NCBI GenBank assembly: GCA_019247135.1
Contig: JAFAPL010000568.1
Coordinates: 1 to 30,405 of the forward strand
Origin: Chloroflexota bacterium
GTDB taxonomy: Bacteria > Chloroflexota > UBA6077 > CF-72
Direction: 5' to 3'
Length of the DNA stretch: 30,405 bases
Shown here: positions 1 to 7,414 of the stretch, piece after piece
How positions within the stretch are numbered: the first letter of the stretch is position 1
How the letters are laid out: each line of letters begins with the position of its first letter
Position numbers and translations under genes: made by a program
The notes under the pieces: generated by a model
Told to the model about the DNA's origin: nothing
The model's database searches: none
Seen by the model: the letters and a program-made list of their open reading frames with translations, nothing else

Positions 1-47
1 GGCGTCCCCTGGGCGTGCATGTACCGAATGGTCGTCCACGCTTCCAC
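1..47 (-). CDS. N-terminus of a possible IS21 IstA transposase (partial)
   Basis: A GTG at 47 on the minus strand opens a frame reading VEAWTTIRYMHAQGT before the window ends. It is preceded by GGAGG with 9 nt spacing, and a second in-frame GTG lies at 56. The frame is closed upstream by a TAG. The short peptide resembles the start of IS21-family IstA proteins, where a Trp and a TIRxLHAQG-like segment lead into a helix-turn-helix. Only about 15 residues are visible, so no catalytic motif can be checked. A different DNA-binding protein or a chance frame remains possible. Confidence 0.35.
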   Translation of the reverse strand, partial: MEAWTTIRYMHAQGT

Positions 48-175
48 GCGCAGCACCCTCCTGATCCTCCCCGTCGACGATCTCTACGCGGGCCAGGCTG
101 CCAGACCAGGTGGGTCATTCTTCGGAGCGACGCCCCAGCAGCCGAGAAGCAACCCACGAACCTGCAGAATCTACA
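1..175 (-). mobile_element. Probable terminal end of an IS21-like insertion sequence (runs off the left edge)
   Basis: Read on the minus strand, this stretch begins with TGTAGATTCTGCAGG at 175-161. It then carries a noncoding leader containing AATGACCCACCTGG (complement of 106-119) and reaches a short reading frame heading out of the window. A terminal TGT, a leader of about 130 nt and an IstA-like first open frame are the usual arrangement at the istA end of IS21-family elements. Only this end is visible, so the matching inverted repeat and target duplication cannot be seen. The boundary at 175 is inferred from the TGT and from the neighbouring gene ending at 207. The call rests on pattern memory and is tentative. 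Confidence 0.4.
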
Positions 176-206
176 TGGCCGCCCGGCGATGTCAAACTGG
201 CTAGAG

Positions 207-1487
207 TTAGAATCCTGGAAAGCGCAGTTCCAACAATGGCCGTACCGGCGTAAGCTGGCGCTCGCCCGGCAGTGGCGCAAGGGCTTGAGCTGGCACCTGC
301 ATTACATCCGACGCACGCAGAAGCAAGCTCTCCGCTTGCGAACGGGGCAACGCCTCCTGCATCTGCTGGATCAGGCGCTCGTGCATCGGCAGTTCACGTG
401 AAATCTCGGCCAGCCGGTCGCCGGCCGTAAGAGGCGCCGCGAAACCCGACGAATCGAAGTGATTGGAATAATACGTCCCGCTACGGCCCCTCGCCTGGTC
501 GGCTGGAATCGCCAAACGATCTCGTAGCATCGCGAAGTAGTTCTCCACCAGCATCGCCTGCTGCTCGGGAGAAAAGCTGAAAAACGACAAGTCGGGAGTA
601 ATGCGGTAGGCATAAGCGAAGTTACGGTTCCCATGCGCGAACTGAGCGCCGATTTGCGATACTAGTGATACCGAGAGATAACTGGTGCCGCCGTGCTGAT
701 ACTGCCAAACGTGAGTCAACTCGTGAATGAATGTTTGCGCCATCTCTTGGTCGCGCATCGTGAAGTCACGCGGCACACGTATGGCATTGCCGACGGTTCG
801 GTACTCTAGAATGCGCGTTGGAATCAAGCGAACTCGACTAAAGTCGATACTGTTTGCGAACACGCCTCGAGCCACCGCAATCTCTGCTGACGTCAGTCGG
901 CGCCCGCCAAGCGTCGCGGACACGTCCGTGATATCGGTAACGGTTTCCTCGAAGACGGGCGAGCGCACGCTTGTGGCAGGCGCGCGGAAACCCTGCTGCT
1001 GGACAGCCCTCGGTCCAGGGGTGACCACGGCCGGATCTCCCCGGACCGCCGCGCTCGCCGCTCGATCGGCCTCCGCTTCGCCTGGATCGTCGCGTGGCAG
1101 CACGCTTGGACTGCTGACGCCTGAGCCCTCGCTCTGCTGAACCACATGGGCGAGTTCGTGCGCGAGTAACGCTCGTCCAGCTGACGAAGCCGGCTCGTAC
1201 TGTCCAGCGTGGAAGAACACGTTGCTTCCCAAGGTGAACGCTCGCGCGTTCAGTATTCTGGCGATTCCGGCCGAAGTCTCGTCAGTGTGGATTCGCACTT
1301 GGCTAAAGTCATACCCGAAGCTGCGTTCCATAGCGTCCCGTGTCGCGCTGTCGACAGGGCGGCCGAGCCGTGGGCCGCCGTCGGGCGCGGACGTCACCGA
1401 GAGCTGCCGTCGCAGTTGTGGCGAAAGAAGACGTGCCGTTGTGTACGCAGGCGAGCGTTGTTTCGACGCTAGCTGTGATGCAAACAC
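207..1487 (-). CDS. eCIS-associated DUF4157 protein with a second HExxH motif (putative metallopeptidase/cargo)
   Basis: This 426-aa protein carries the DUF4157 (eCIS core) domain at roughly residues 45-135. It includes the family signature RIHTDE and the zincin motif HELAH (His110, Glu111, His114). A second zinc-protease-like motif, FIHELTHVWQYQHGG, sits at about residues 253-267, with His255, Glu256 and His259. DUF4157 proteins are strongly associated with eCIS loci and are thought to be cargo or cargo-processing factors; here that is inferred from the adjacent apparatus. There is no signal peptide or membrane segment. The GTG at 1487 gives an MFAS N-terminus similar to the other DUF4157 protein here, but no clear ribosome binding site precedes it, so the start is uncertain. 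The gene ends about 30 nt from the putative IS end. Confidence 0.9.
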   Translation of the reverse strand: MFASQLASKQRSPAYTTARLLSPQLRRQLSVTSAPDGGPRLGRPVDSATRDAMERSFGYDFSQVRIHTDETSAGIARILNARAFTLGSNVFFHAGQYEPASSAGRALLAHELAHVVQQSEGSGVSSPSVLPRDDPGEAEADRAASAAVRGDPAVVTPGPRAVQQQGFRAPATSVRSPVFEETVTDITDVSATLGGRRLTSAEIAVARGVFANSIDFSRVRLIPTRILEYRTVGNAIRVPRDFTMRDQEMAQTFIHELTHVWQYQHGGTSYLSVSLVSQIGAQFAHGNRNFAYAYRITPDLSFFSFSPEQQAMLVENYFAMLRDRLAIPADQARGRSGTYYSNHFDSSGFAAPLTAGDRLAEISRELPMHERLIQQMQEALPRSQAESLLLRASDVMQVPAQALAPLPGERQLTPVRPLLELRFPGF

Positions 1488-1921
1488 ACGAGCACTTTAC
1501 TGCCTGCAGGGTGGGTTGTGCGCAAAGGACAAAGTGGGCTACTGGGCGAGCATTAATCTGAGCCAGAATTCCAATCCTCGCTATCGAAACCACACCTGCT
1601 CTTTCCCGAGTGTGCGAATCGATGTTGTAGAACTCCGCTCCTGGGCGACACCGATAAACACCACGCGCTCACTGGCCGCACACCGCGAGCGATACTCGTG
1701 CAGCGACGTCGTCCTTGCGCTGGCGTCGCTCAAACTGGACGATCGGCACCAGTTGCCGCCTGGCGAATGTCACGAACCGATGCGATTGCCGAGATGGTTC
1801 CAGCAGCGCGCACAATTGGCCGCTCCCGAACTTGACCATGAGCATTGGTTACAATGGTGCGCGAGAAGCGTGTCGACGGGTGGGGCTCTGGCGCTGTCCG
1901 GGGGCACAACGGAGGCGAGTG
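1488..1921. other. Intergenic region between the two divergent DUF4157 genes
   Basis: This 434-nt gap separates the minus-strand DUF4157 gene from the plus-strand DUF4157-transpeptidase gene. Open frames cross it, but none resembles a protein and they continue as antisense of the flanking genes. It must hold promoters for both genes, yet I see no convincing -35/-10 pair, long inverted repeat or direct repeat. The only clear signal is the ribosome binding site at its right end. Confidence 0.6.
1911..1919 (+). promoter_or_regulatory. Ribosome binding site fixing the start of the DUF4157-transpeptidase gene
   Basis: GGAGGCGAG lies just upstream of the ATG at 1922, with 6 nt between GGAGG and the start. 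It supports this ATG over the upstream in-frame candidate at 1715, whose extra 69 residues look like noncoding translation. Confidence 0.75.
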
Positions 1922-3151
1922 ATGTTTGCGGTGAGCCTGTCAGCGCCTCGAACGAGCGGACTCGGGTGGACGCCCGGCCGAGCGCCAAGAGTTGGCAACC
2001 TGAGTTCGAGCTCAGCGCGTCAGAGGTTTGTAGTTGGTTCGACGAACGACTCGTCCGAGCAGCAGGCCGAACGCATCGCACATAGCTTCGCCGGCGCGCG
2101 CCACGCGGCGCGCAGCGCCGCAATTGCTCCGGTAGATGTCTCTAGCGGTGCTGAGCTCGACACGGAGGCCGCAGCCCGCGTCGAGGGGGTGTTTCGGTCG
2201 CCAGGGAAGCCGCTCGATCCGACCACGCGTGCGGCGTTCGAGCGTCGCCTGGGCCACGACTTCAGCAAAGTCCGCATCCATACGGATGAACGCGCGGCTG
2301 AATCGGCCCGCACGTTAGACGCGCAGGCCTATACCGTGGGGCCGAGCGTCGTTTTCGACTCCGCCAGATATGCCCCCGGTCGAGACGAGGGACGCCTCTT
2401 GCTCGCACACGAGCTGGCACACGTGGCACAGCATAGTGCAGACGCTGCCGAAATGACGTCTGGTCCCGTGACCGGGCTAGCGCGCCCACTGGTCATTCGT
2501 CGCTACAGAAGCAGTAAATCGTTCAACTTTGGCAGGGATGACACGGCTGCGTTGCACGAAGCACAATTCACCGATCCAAAGACACAGCCGTGGATCGAAC
2601 GAATCACGGTCAATTTCGATCGAACGTCGACGGATTCAAATGGCGATCTAGTGCCAACCGGTACTGCAACGGCGAGCTATCATGCCAATCCCGCCGCGCT
2701 GGCCGACATCTCGCTCCCAGTTACAGGTGGATCAACGGCGATTGGATTAACCAACGCCGGCTCATTCACAGTGACGCGAATCGAAGGGATCGGGTACAAC
2801 GATCAACCTTTACCCGACCCCGAGGGAGAAGGTCCGCGACACAAGTACTCGAGAACTCTTTCGTCAAGTATGCATTACGCTGTGTTTTTTCACCGAGGTC
2901 AGGCATTGCATATCGGCTCGCTGAACCTCGGATCTCATGCTTGTGTACATATGGGGAATGATGCTACTGCGTTTGAGAGAATGAAACAGATCAACTACCA
3001 CTCTGTAGTGGGACGGACGCATGTCGTCGTTTCTTATGATTCCGCAGCATTGACGGACTTGTGCTGCTCGCGTATGACCATCCTGGGCGTAACGAAGAAA
3101 GGCGCCGCTCCAAATCCCTGCAAGGGTGCAGACCCCGCGGCTTGCCCTTGA
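1922..3151 (+). CDS. DUF4157 domain fused to an L,D-transpeptidase (YkuD)-like domain
   Basis: This 409-aa protein has two parts. Residues about 75-175 form a DUF4157 eCIS core domain, with FSKVRIHTDE and the zincin motif HELAH (His163, Glu164, His167). Residues about 190-395 look like a YkuD-type L,D-transpeptidase: MHYAVFF (from Met317), a conserved His330 in ALHIG, then SHACVHM with His339 and Cys341 at the nucleophile position. L,D-transpeptidases cross-link or remodel peptidoglycan. The canonical motif is SHGC(I/V)R, so Gly to Ala and Arg to His changes make activity uncertain. There is no signal peptide, consistent with a protein delivered by the injection system rather than secreted by Sec; this is inference. 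GC content is visibly lower in the 3' half than in the apparatus genes, suggesting separate acquisition. The start is set by the RBS at 1911. Confidence 0.88.
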   Translation: MFAVSLSAPRTSGLGWTPGRAPRVGNLSSSSARQRFVVGSTNDSSEQQAERIAHSFAGARHAARSAAIAPVDVSSGAELDTEAAARVEGVFRSPGKPLDPTTRAAFERRLGHDFSKVRIHTDERAAESARTLDAQAYTVGPSVVFDSARYAPGRDEGRLLLAHELAHVAQHSADAAEMTSGPVTGLARPLVIRRYRSSKSFNFGRDDTAALHEAQFTDPKTQPWIERITVNFDRTSTDSNGDLVPTGTATASYHANPAALADISLPVTGGSTAIGLTNAGSFTVTRIEGIGYNDQPLPDPEGEGPRHKYSRTLSSSMHYAVFFHRGQALHIGSLNLGSHACVHMGNDATAFERMKQINYHSVVGRTHVVVSYDSAALTDLCCSRMTILGVTKKGAAPNPCKGADPAACP

Positions 3152-3314
3152 CGGTCAACAGTTTCGTAACTTGAGCTAACCGCGAGAGCAATGCCTCCGC
3201 TTTACAGCAGTCCTGGTCCGCGATCGATACCGGGCTCGAGCGCACAACTTCACGTGCAGCCGCCGTTCTATCCCAATGCGGCCAGTGCCGCGCAAGCCCT
3301 GTGCCGCTTCGCGG

Positions 3315-3740
3315 TCAGCCTTCACGGTAGTCTCCGCGGGCGCGCTCATCGGCGTCATCTGGGGAATGCCGACTCTGCCTCTCCTCATGTTGGCCGCGTG
3401 CGGCCGCGTGCGCCGAGCGCTGCTCCAGCAACTGGAGCGCCGCCTCCGCTTGCCGGAACATCGGTGGCAGCAGCTGTTGGAGCGACACGGCCTCTTCCTC
3501 TCGCTCCCGTGCGTCCTGAAGCATCGCCTGTTGGGCGGCGGCGGGTAGCGCAGCGGCCTGGGCCTGCCCCTGGCCGGCCCCGCTCGCGCCGGCGACGCTT
3601 GCCTTCTGCTGGGCTCCTGCGATCTCTCGCCCAGCGGCGTCGTGGAGCGCCCGCTGCGCATCTTCAAGCATTGTTCGGAGTTCGCGAGCGAACTCACCGA
3701 TCAAAGTTCCTGTATTCTGGCTGGCAGCGTCTTGGGTCAT
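3315..3740 (-). CDS. Small Ala/Gln-rich helical protein at the end of the eCIS cluster, unknown function
   Basis: This 141-aa protein is the last gene of the minus-strand cluster. Its ATG (3740-3738) overlaps the stop of the beta-helix gene by one base (TGATG), indicating translational coupling. The first 100 or so residues are rich in Ala, Gln and Glu and should be helical, with heptad-like Leu spacing (LLPPMFRQAEAALQLLEQ). The last 35 residues are charged and probably disordered. No transmembrane segment or known motif is visible. It may be an accessory or chaperone-like protein for the preceding fibre protein, but I do not recognise a family. Opposite-strand frames here are longer but look artefactual. 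Confidence 0.65.
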   Translation of the reverse strand: MTQDAASQNTGTLIGEFARELRTMLEDAQRALHDAAGREIAGAQQKASVAGASGAGQGQAQAAALPAAAQQAMLQDAREREEEAVSLQQLLPPMFRQAEAALQLLEQRSAHAAARGQHEERQSRHSPDDADERARGDYREG

Positions 3741-6700
3741 CACCCGGTACTCCTTGTGCTCGGCGCTCCGGCGGCCGGCTCCGCAACTGTCGGCACGCCA
3801 ATGCCCGCGATAGAGTTCACGTTTGCGCTCGAGTTGCCGGTACCCCCGTTGATTCGGACTCCCTGCACAGACACGTTGCCGACGACGCTCCAGGCCTGGT
3901 TCACCTGACCATTCGTCCTGGTGTTGATGTCGGCGGCAAATTGTCCACCGCCGCGCACGTGGTTGCCGGTGAAAATCGCGGCATCCGCCTGGAGCGAGAT
4001 GATTGTCGAAGTGGAGAATTGCGAATCGGCTCGCAAACACTGATTGTCGGCGAACGTGCAGACGCCTGCGACGTTGATCTCCACGGTGGGGGCGGGTCCC
4101 AGCGCCTCCAGCAGGTTGCCGCGCACCGAAATCAGCGCTTGTGCCGCAGGCGCGGCTCCAGCCCCGACTGTGGCGGCCTGGGGCGTGGCCTGACCTGGCG
4201 GCTGGCGCAACACCGTACTCCGGATCAAGCCTTCAAGGACTCCAATCGGCCCCACGGCGGCACGGCGGATTTGCTGTTCAATGCTGGGGGCCAGAGGCAT
4301 TCCGATGCGCAGCGCCCTCCAGGCGGGGGCGACTGGAGTCGTTGACAGGCGCACGACGTTGGTCGAGACGTCGACCTCCGCGCTCGGAGCGGTACCATCA
4401 ATGGAGACTCCCGCGGAGTCCGGCAAGGCGCTCCCACTGACCCCGAAGCCCCGCAAGTCGTTGCCGCGCACGCGGACGATCCGCGATCCGGAGCCTGAGA
4501 GCTGTATTCCGTCCCGACCGGCAGTGCCGAGGGCGGTTTGCCCAACTCCGTCCACCATGTTCTCCAGCACCTCCACGTGAGCTATGTCGTGCAGACGGAC
4601 CGCGGCCGCAGGCAGTGTGCCGTTCCGCGGGATGCGGATCACGTCGTGTAGTCGATTGGCCCGGATAACCATGTGCTGTCCTGCGCTCCCGGGCGCCATC
4701 TCGATGCCCATACCGCCCACGCCGGTCACCTCATTTGCCTCGACCCGCAGCGTGCCCGTCGCACTGGCGACGACGATGCCGTGGCCCGCGATGCCGACGA
4801 CTTGATTGCCTGTGACCTCGCAGTCATCGGTCGCGTCGAGGCGTAGTCCGCGCGCGACCACGATGCCGGACTCTGGGTGTGGGACGCGGCGCGCGGGCTG
4901 CGTTGCCGCTTCGTCTACTGCCGCACGGCGCCCAAGGTTCAAGGCAGCGTTTGGGCTGACGACATTACCGCGTACGCGTGCGCGGTCGGTGCCAGCGACA
5001 ATGCCCGGCCCCACCACCCGAATCAGGTTGTCTTCGACCGTCAGCCGGTGCACGCCGGGCTGAGCGCTCTCGCCCGTTGCACCCGTGAGTACGATGCCGC
5101 CGCTCTGCCCCGCCCAGACGCGATTGTGCGCGATTCGTGTCTCGAACAGGTGGAGTGTCAACCCGCCCATGCTGATCCCCGCGCGGCTACACCATAGATC
5201 GTTGTCCCTTACGGTCAGGCCGGCCGTTACCAGGTACGGAACGCCGGCGCCACGGCTCGCCTCCGCCGCATGGGCTGCGTCCACCAGGTAGGGTTGCTCG
5301 CCCATCGCGAGGCCCACCACCTCCCGATTGGCGAGACCGGAGGCGCCAACGATCGTGTTCTCGGTGATGCGAGCGTTGACCAGCAGTCCGCGCAACGCAA
5401 CAGCAGGCACCTCGGCGGCGGAATCCGCCAGTTGGATGGCCATGCAGCCGCGTACATTGACGTCCGCGCTGTCACCCAGTGTCAGGCAGCAGGCGCTTTC
5501 GCTGGAATGCTGGCTGCCGATCGTCTGCAAGCTTGTGAGGACGTCGGCAGCGGTGCCGCTCAATCCCCGGGGCAGCAACACCGACAGCGCCTGACGGGCG
5601 CCGGCTGCCAGTCCCCGGGCGGCAGAGAGCACCGTCAGCTCCTCAATCGTAACCCCCACGCTTTGCTCTACGCGCACTGCGGTATCGGTGCCGTCGTAAA
5701 GCAGAACAGTCGCCCAGCCGCTCCCGGTGAGTCTGATGGACTCGGTGCGGGTCACGTCGAGTGGCTCGGCGAGCCAGAACAGACCAGGCCCAAGGGATAC
5801 GTGGCCGCCGGTGCCTTTCACCCGGTCGATAGCCTGTTGGATGGTGAACGTCCCGTCGTTGTGGCCGGTCGCGGTGACGGAGATCGCCCCGCTGGCACGG
5901 TCCGCCCGCGTCAACTCCGGGGGAGGCCACATGACTCGCAGGTCGAGCGAAAAGTCGGGGAAGTTGACAATCGCGAGCGGACAGTAGTGGCGCCAGACGC
6001 CGCGGGGTGGTGCGGCGTCCAGGACCTCGAGCCAGCCGTCTGAGCGGGCCGCGAATGTCCAGTAATCGCCCGACCGATAGTCCTGCGCGTGCGACGCCTG
6101 GTGCCGGCGCCGGGTGGGTCTTCCTGGGTGGGGGCTCGTCTCGAGCACCTCGACATCGAGCGCTTCGACGCCACCCTCGAAGAACGTCACCAGTTCTTCC
6201 TCCGCGACCACTCGGGTGCGCGGCCGCCCACCGACTCGGCGGGGTGGGTGGGGCGCCCCACCGGAGAAGCTCACGGCGATGCCGTCCTCCAGCACGATCT
6301 GCATCGCGCTATCGGTCGGCACCGGAATCACGCCGTCGGTCACGTCCAGGTTCACGTACTCACGCCCCGACGCGTCGACCACGCTGCCCTTCTGGTCCCA
6401 ACGCCGCACGCGCGTATGTCGCTCGGTTGCACTCGGATCGAACAGATCCTCCGGGAGCTCCGAGGCCAGCCTCAGCAGCCCAGCCGTACTGTCGACCCCT
6501 TGAACCAGAGCCATGACGCCAACCTCGCCGGCCAGTTCGAGCTCGTCGTCGATCACCTCCACCCAGTCGCCCGGCTGAATACCAACAACACGGTCGCGTT
6601 CCACCCGCGCGACCGTGAGCTGCGTTCGGTCGTGGCTGATCGCGACCACCGCCGAGACGACCGAGCCGTTGGTCGAGGACCACTTAAAGGTTGCGGTACC

Positions 6701-7399
6701 AGCCGGACCGGAGTCGTGCAGCTCGATTCGATACAGTCGATTCTCACCTCCGGTGTAGGCAGGCGGCGCGTCGTCTAGTCCCCCAACCGGAACACTGGAC
6801 AACCGGCCGCTCGGCGCTGCAATCAGCGATTGCCACTCCGGGGAGCCCTCGACGTCGCCCGCTGCCAGGTACTGCTGCGCGATCGGCCTGACCCGCACCC
6901 GCCAGGCGCTCTGTAGCCGGGTCGCGGTATCGACGCCGAGTGCCCGCTCCACCAGATTCGGGTCCTGGATGGCGGTCACTTCTCGTTGCCACACCTCCAG
7001 GTAGGCGATCCCGGCGCCGCTTGCCGGCAATGCCGGCGGTTGCGGCGAAAAGGGTTGCGCCTCGTAAGGTATGGGCTCGCTGCCGCGGAGCTCGCCGAGC
7101 AACGGGTCAACCGTTGCCATGGCGCTTCCCTGGTTTTCGGCCAGCAGTCCGTCGACATAAACGCGGCCGACGCCAATGGTCATTGCGCCGTCCACCAGCC
7201 GAATCTTGAACGCATCCGGAGTCTCTCGCGGCACTGCGCAGGGGCCGAACGTGTCCAGGCCTTGTGCCCGGTTCCGCCGCTCGAAAATGTCGACCAGCTC
7301 ATTCCAATCCGAATCCAGCTGGACCCGACCCTGCTGCATGCGGACACCGGCAAAGTGGTTGCTCGGATCGAATGTCAGCCGGGTGTAATCACCGCCCAT
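3740..7399 (-). CDS. DUF6519 / right-handed parallel beta-helix protein (putative eCIS fibre or baseplate appendage)
   Basis: The 1219-aa protein starts with the DUF6519-type sequence MGGDYTRLTFDPSNHFAGVR followed by MQQGRVQLDSDWNE, a segment seen at the N-terminus of proteins encoded in eCIS and tail loci. Residues about 1-430 form this N-terminal region. From about 505 onward a repetitive pattern of short beta strands (VRGNxV, IxxNxV, VxxNxL) is typical of right-handed parallel beta-helix folds such as pectate lyase and phage tailspikes. The likely role is a peripheral tail or receptor-binding component, inferred from fold and from its position after the baseplate wedge and tail protein genes. 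No signal peptide is seen. ATG at 7399 lies 15 nt after the previous stop, with GGAG upstream. A glycan-hydrolysing activity is possible but no catalytic site can be assigned. Confidence 0.82.
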   Translation of the reverse strand: MGGDYTRLTFDPSNHFAGVRMQQGRVQLDSDWNELVDIFERRNRAQGLDTFGPCAVPRETPDAFKIRLVDGAMTIGVGRVYVDGLLAENQGSAMATVDPLLGELRGSEPIPYEAQPFSPQPPALPASGAGIAYLEVWQREVTAIQDPNLVERALGVDTATRLQSAWRVRVRPIAQQYLAAGDVEGSPEWQSLIAAPSGRLSSVPVGGLDDAPPAYTGGENRLYRIELHDSGPAGTATFKWSSTNGSVVSAVVAISHDRTQLTVARVERDRVVGIQPGDWVEVIDDELELAGEVGVMALVQGVDSTAGLLRLASELPEDLFDPSATERHTRVRRWDQKGSVVDASGREYVNLDVTDGVIPVPTDSAMQIVLEDGIAVSFSGGAPHPPRRVGGRPRTRVVAEEELVTFFEGGVEALDVEVLETSPHPGRPTRRRHQASHAQDYRSGDYWTFAARSDGWLEVLDAAPPRGVWRHYCPLAIVNFPDFSLDLRVMWPPPELTRADRASGAISVTATGHNDGTFTIQQAIDRVKGTGGHVSLGPGLFWLAEPLDVTRTESIRLTGSGWATVLLYDGTDTAVRVEQSVGVTIEELTVLSAARGLAAGARQALSVLLPRGLSGTAADVLTSLQTIGSQHSSESACCLTLGDSADVNVRGCMAIQLADSAAEVPAVALRGLLVNARITENTIVGASGLANREVVGLAMGEQPYLVDAAHAAEASRGAGVPYLVTAGLTVRDNDLWCSRAGISMGGLTLHLFETRIAHNRVWAGQSGGIVLTGATGESAQPGVHRLTVEDNLIRVVGPGIVAGTDRARVRGNVVSPNAALNLGRRAAVDEAATQPARRVPHPESGIVVARGLRLDATDDCEVTGNQVVGIAGHGIVVASATGTLRVEANEVTGVGGMGIEMAPGSAGQHMVIRANRLHDVIRIPRNGTLPAAAVRLHDIAHVEVLENMVDGVGQTALGTAGRDGIQLSGSGSRIVRVRGNDLRGFGVSGSALPDSAGVSIDGTAPSAEVDVSTNVVRLSTTPVAPAWRALRIGMPLAPSIEQQIRRAAVGPIGVLEGLIRSTVLRQPPGQATPQAATVGAGAAPAAQALISVRGNLLEALGPAPTVEINVAGVCTFADNQCLRADSQFSTSTIISLQADAAIFTGNHVRGGGQFAADINTRTNGQVNQAWSVVGNVSVQGVRINGGTGNSSANVNSIAGIGVPTVAEPAAGAPSTRSTG

Positions 7400-7414
7400 C
7401 TGTTTGTCCCACTC

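Noticed and set aside
3278..3291. GCGGC-CAGT-GCCGC inverted repeat between convergent genes, considered as a terminator
   Set aside because: The stem is only 5 bp with no T tract on either strand, and such pairs are common by chance at this GC content.
3276..3548. Plus-strand frame with a hydrophobic stretch resembling a membrane segment
   Set aside because: It is antisense to the 141-aa gene, which is coupled to its upstream neighbour. There is no ribosome binding site and the rest of the translation is unlike a protein.
3191..4345. Long plus-strand open frame of 384 codons
   Set aside because: It lies antisense to the beta-helix and small helical genes. The translation is Arg/Pro/Gly-rich noise with no motif, typical of high-GC shadow frames.
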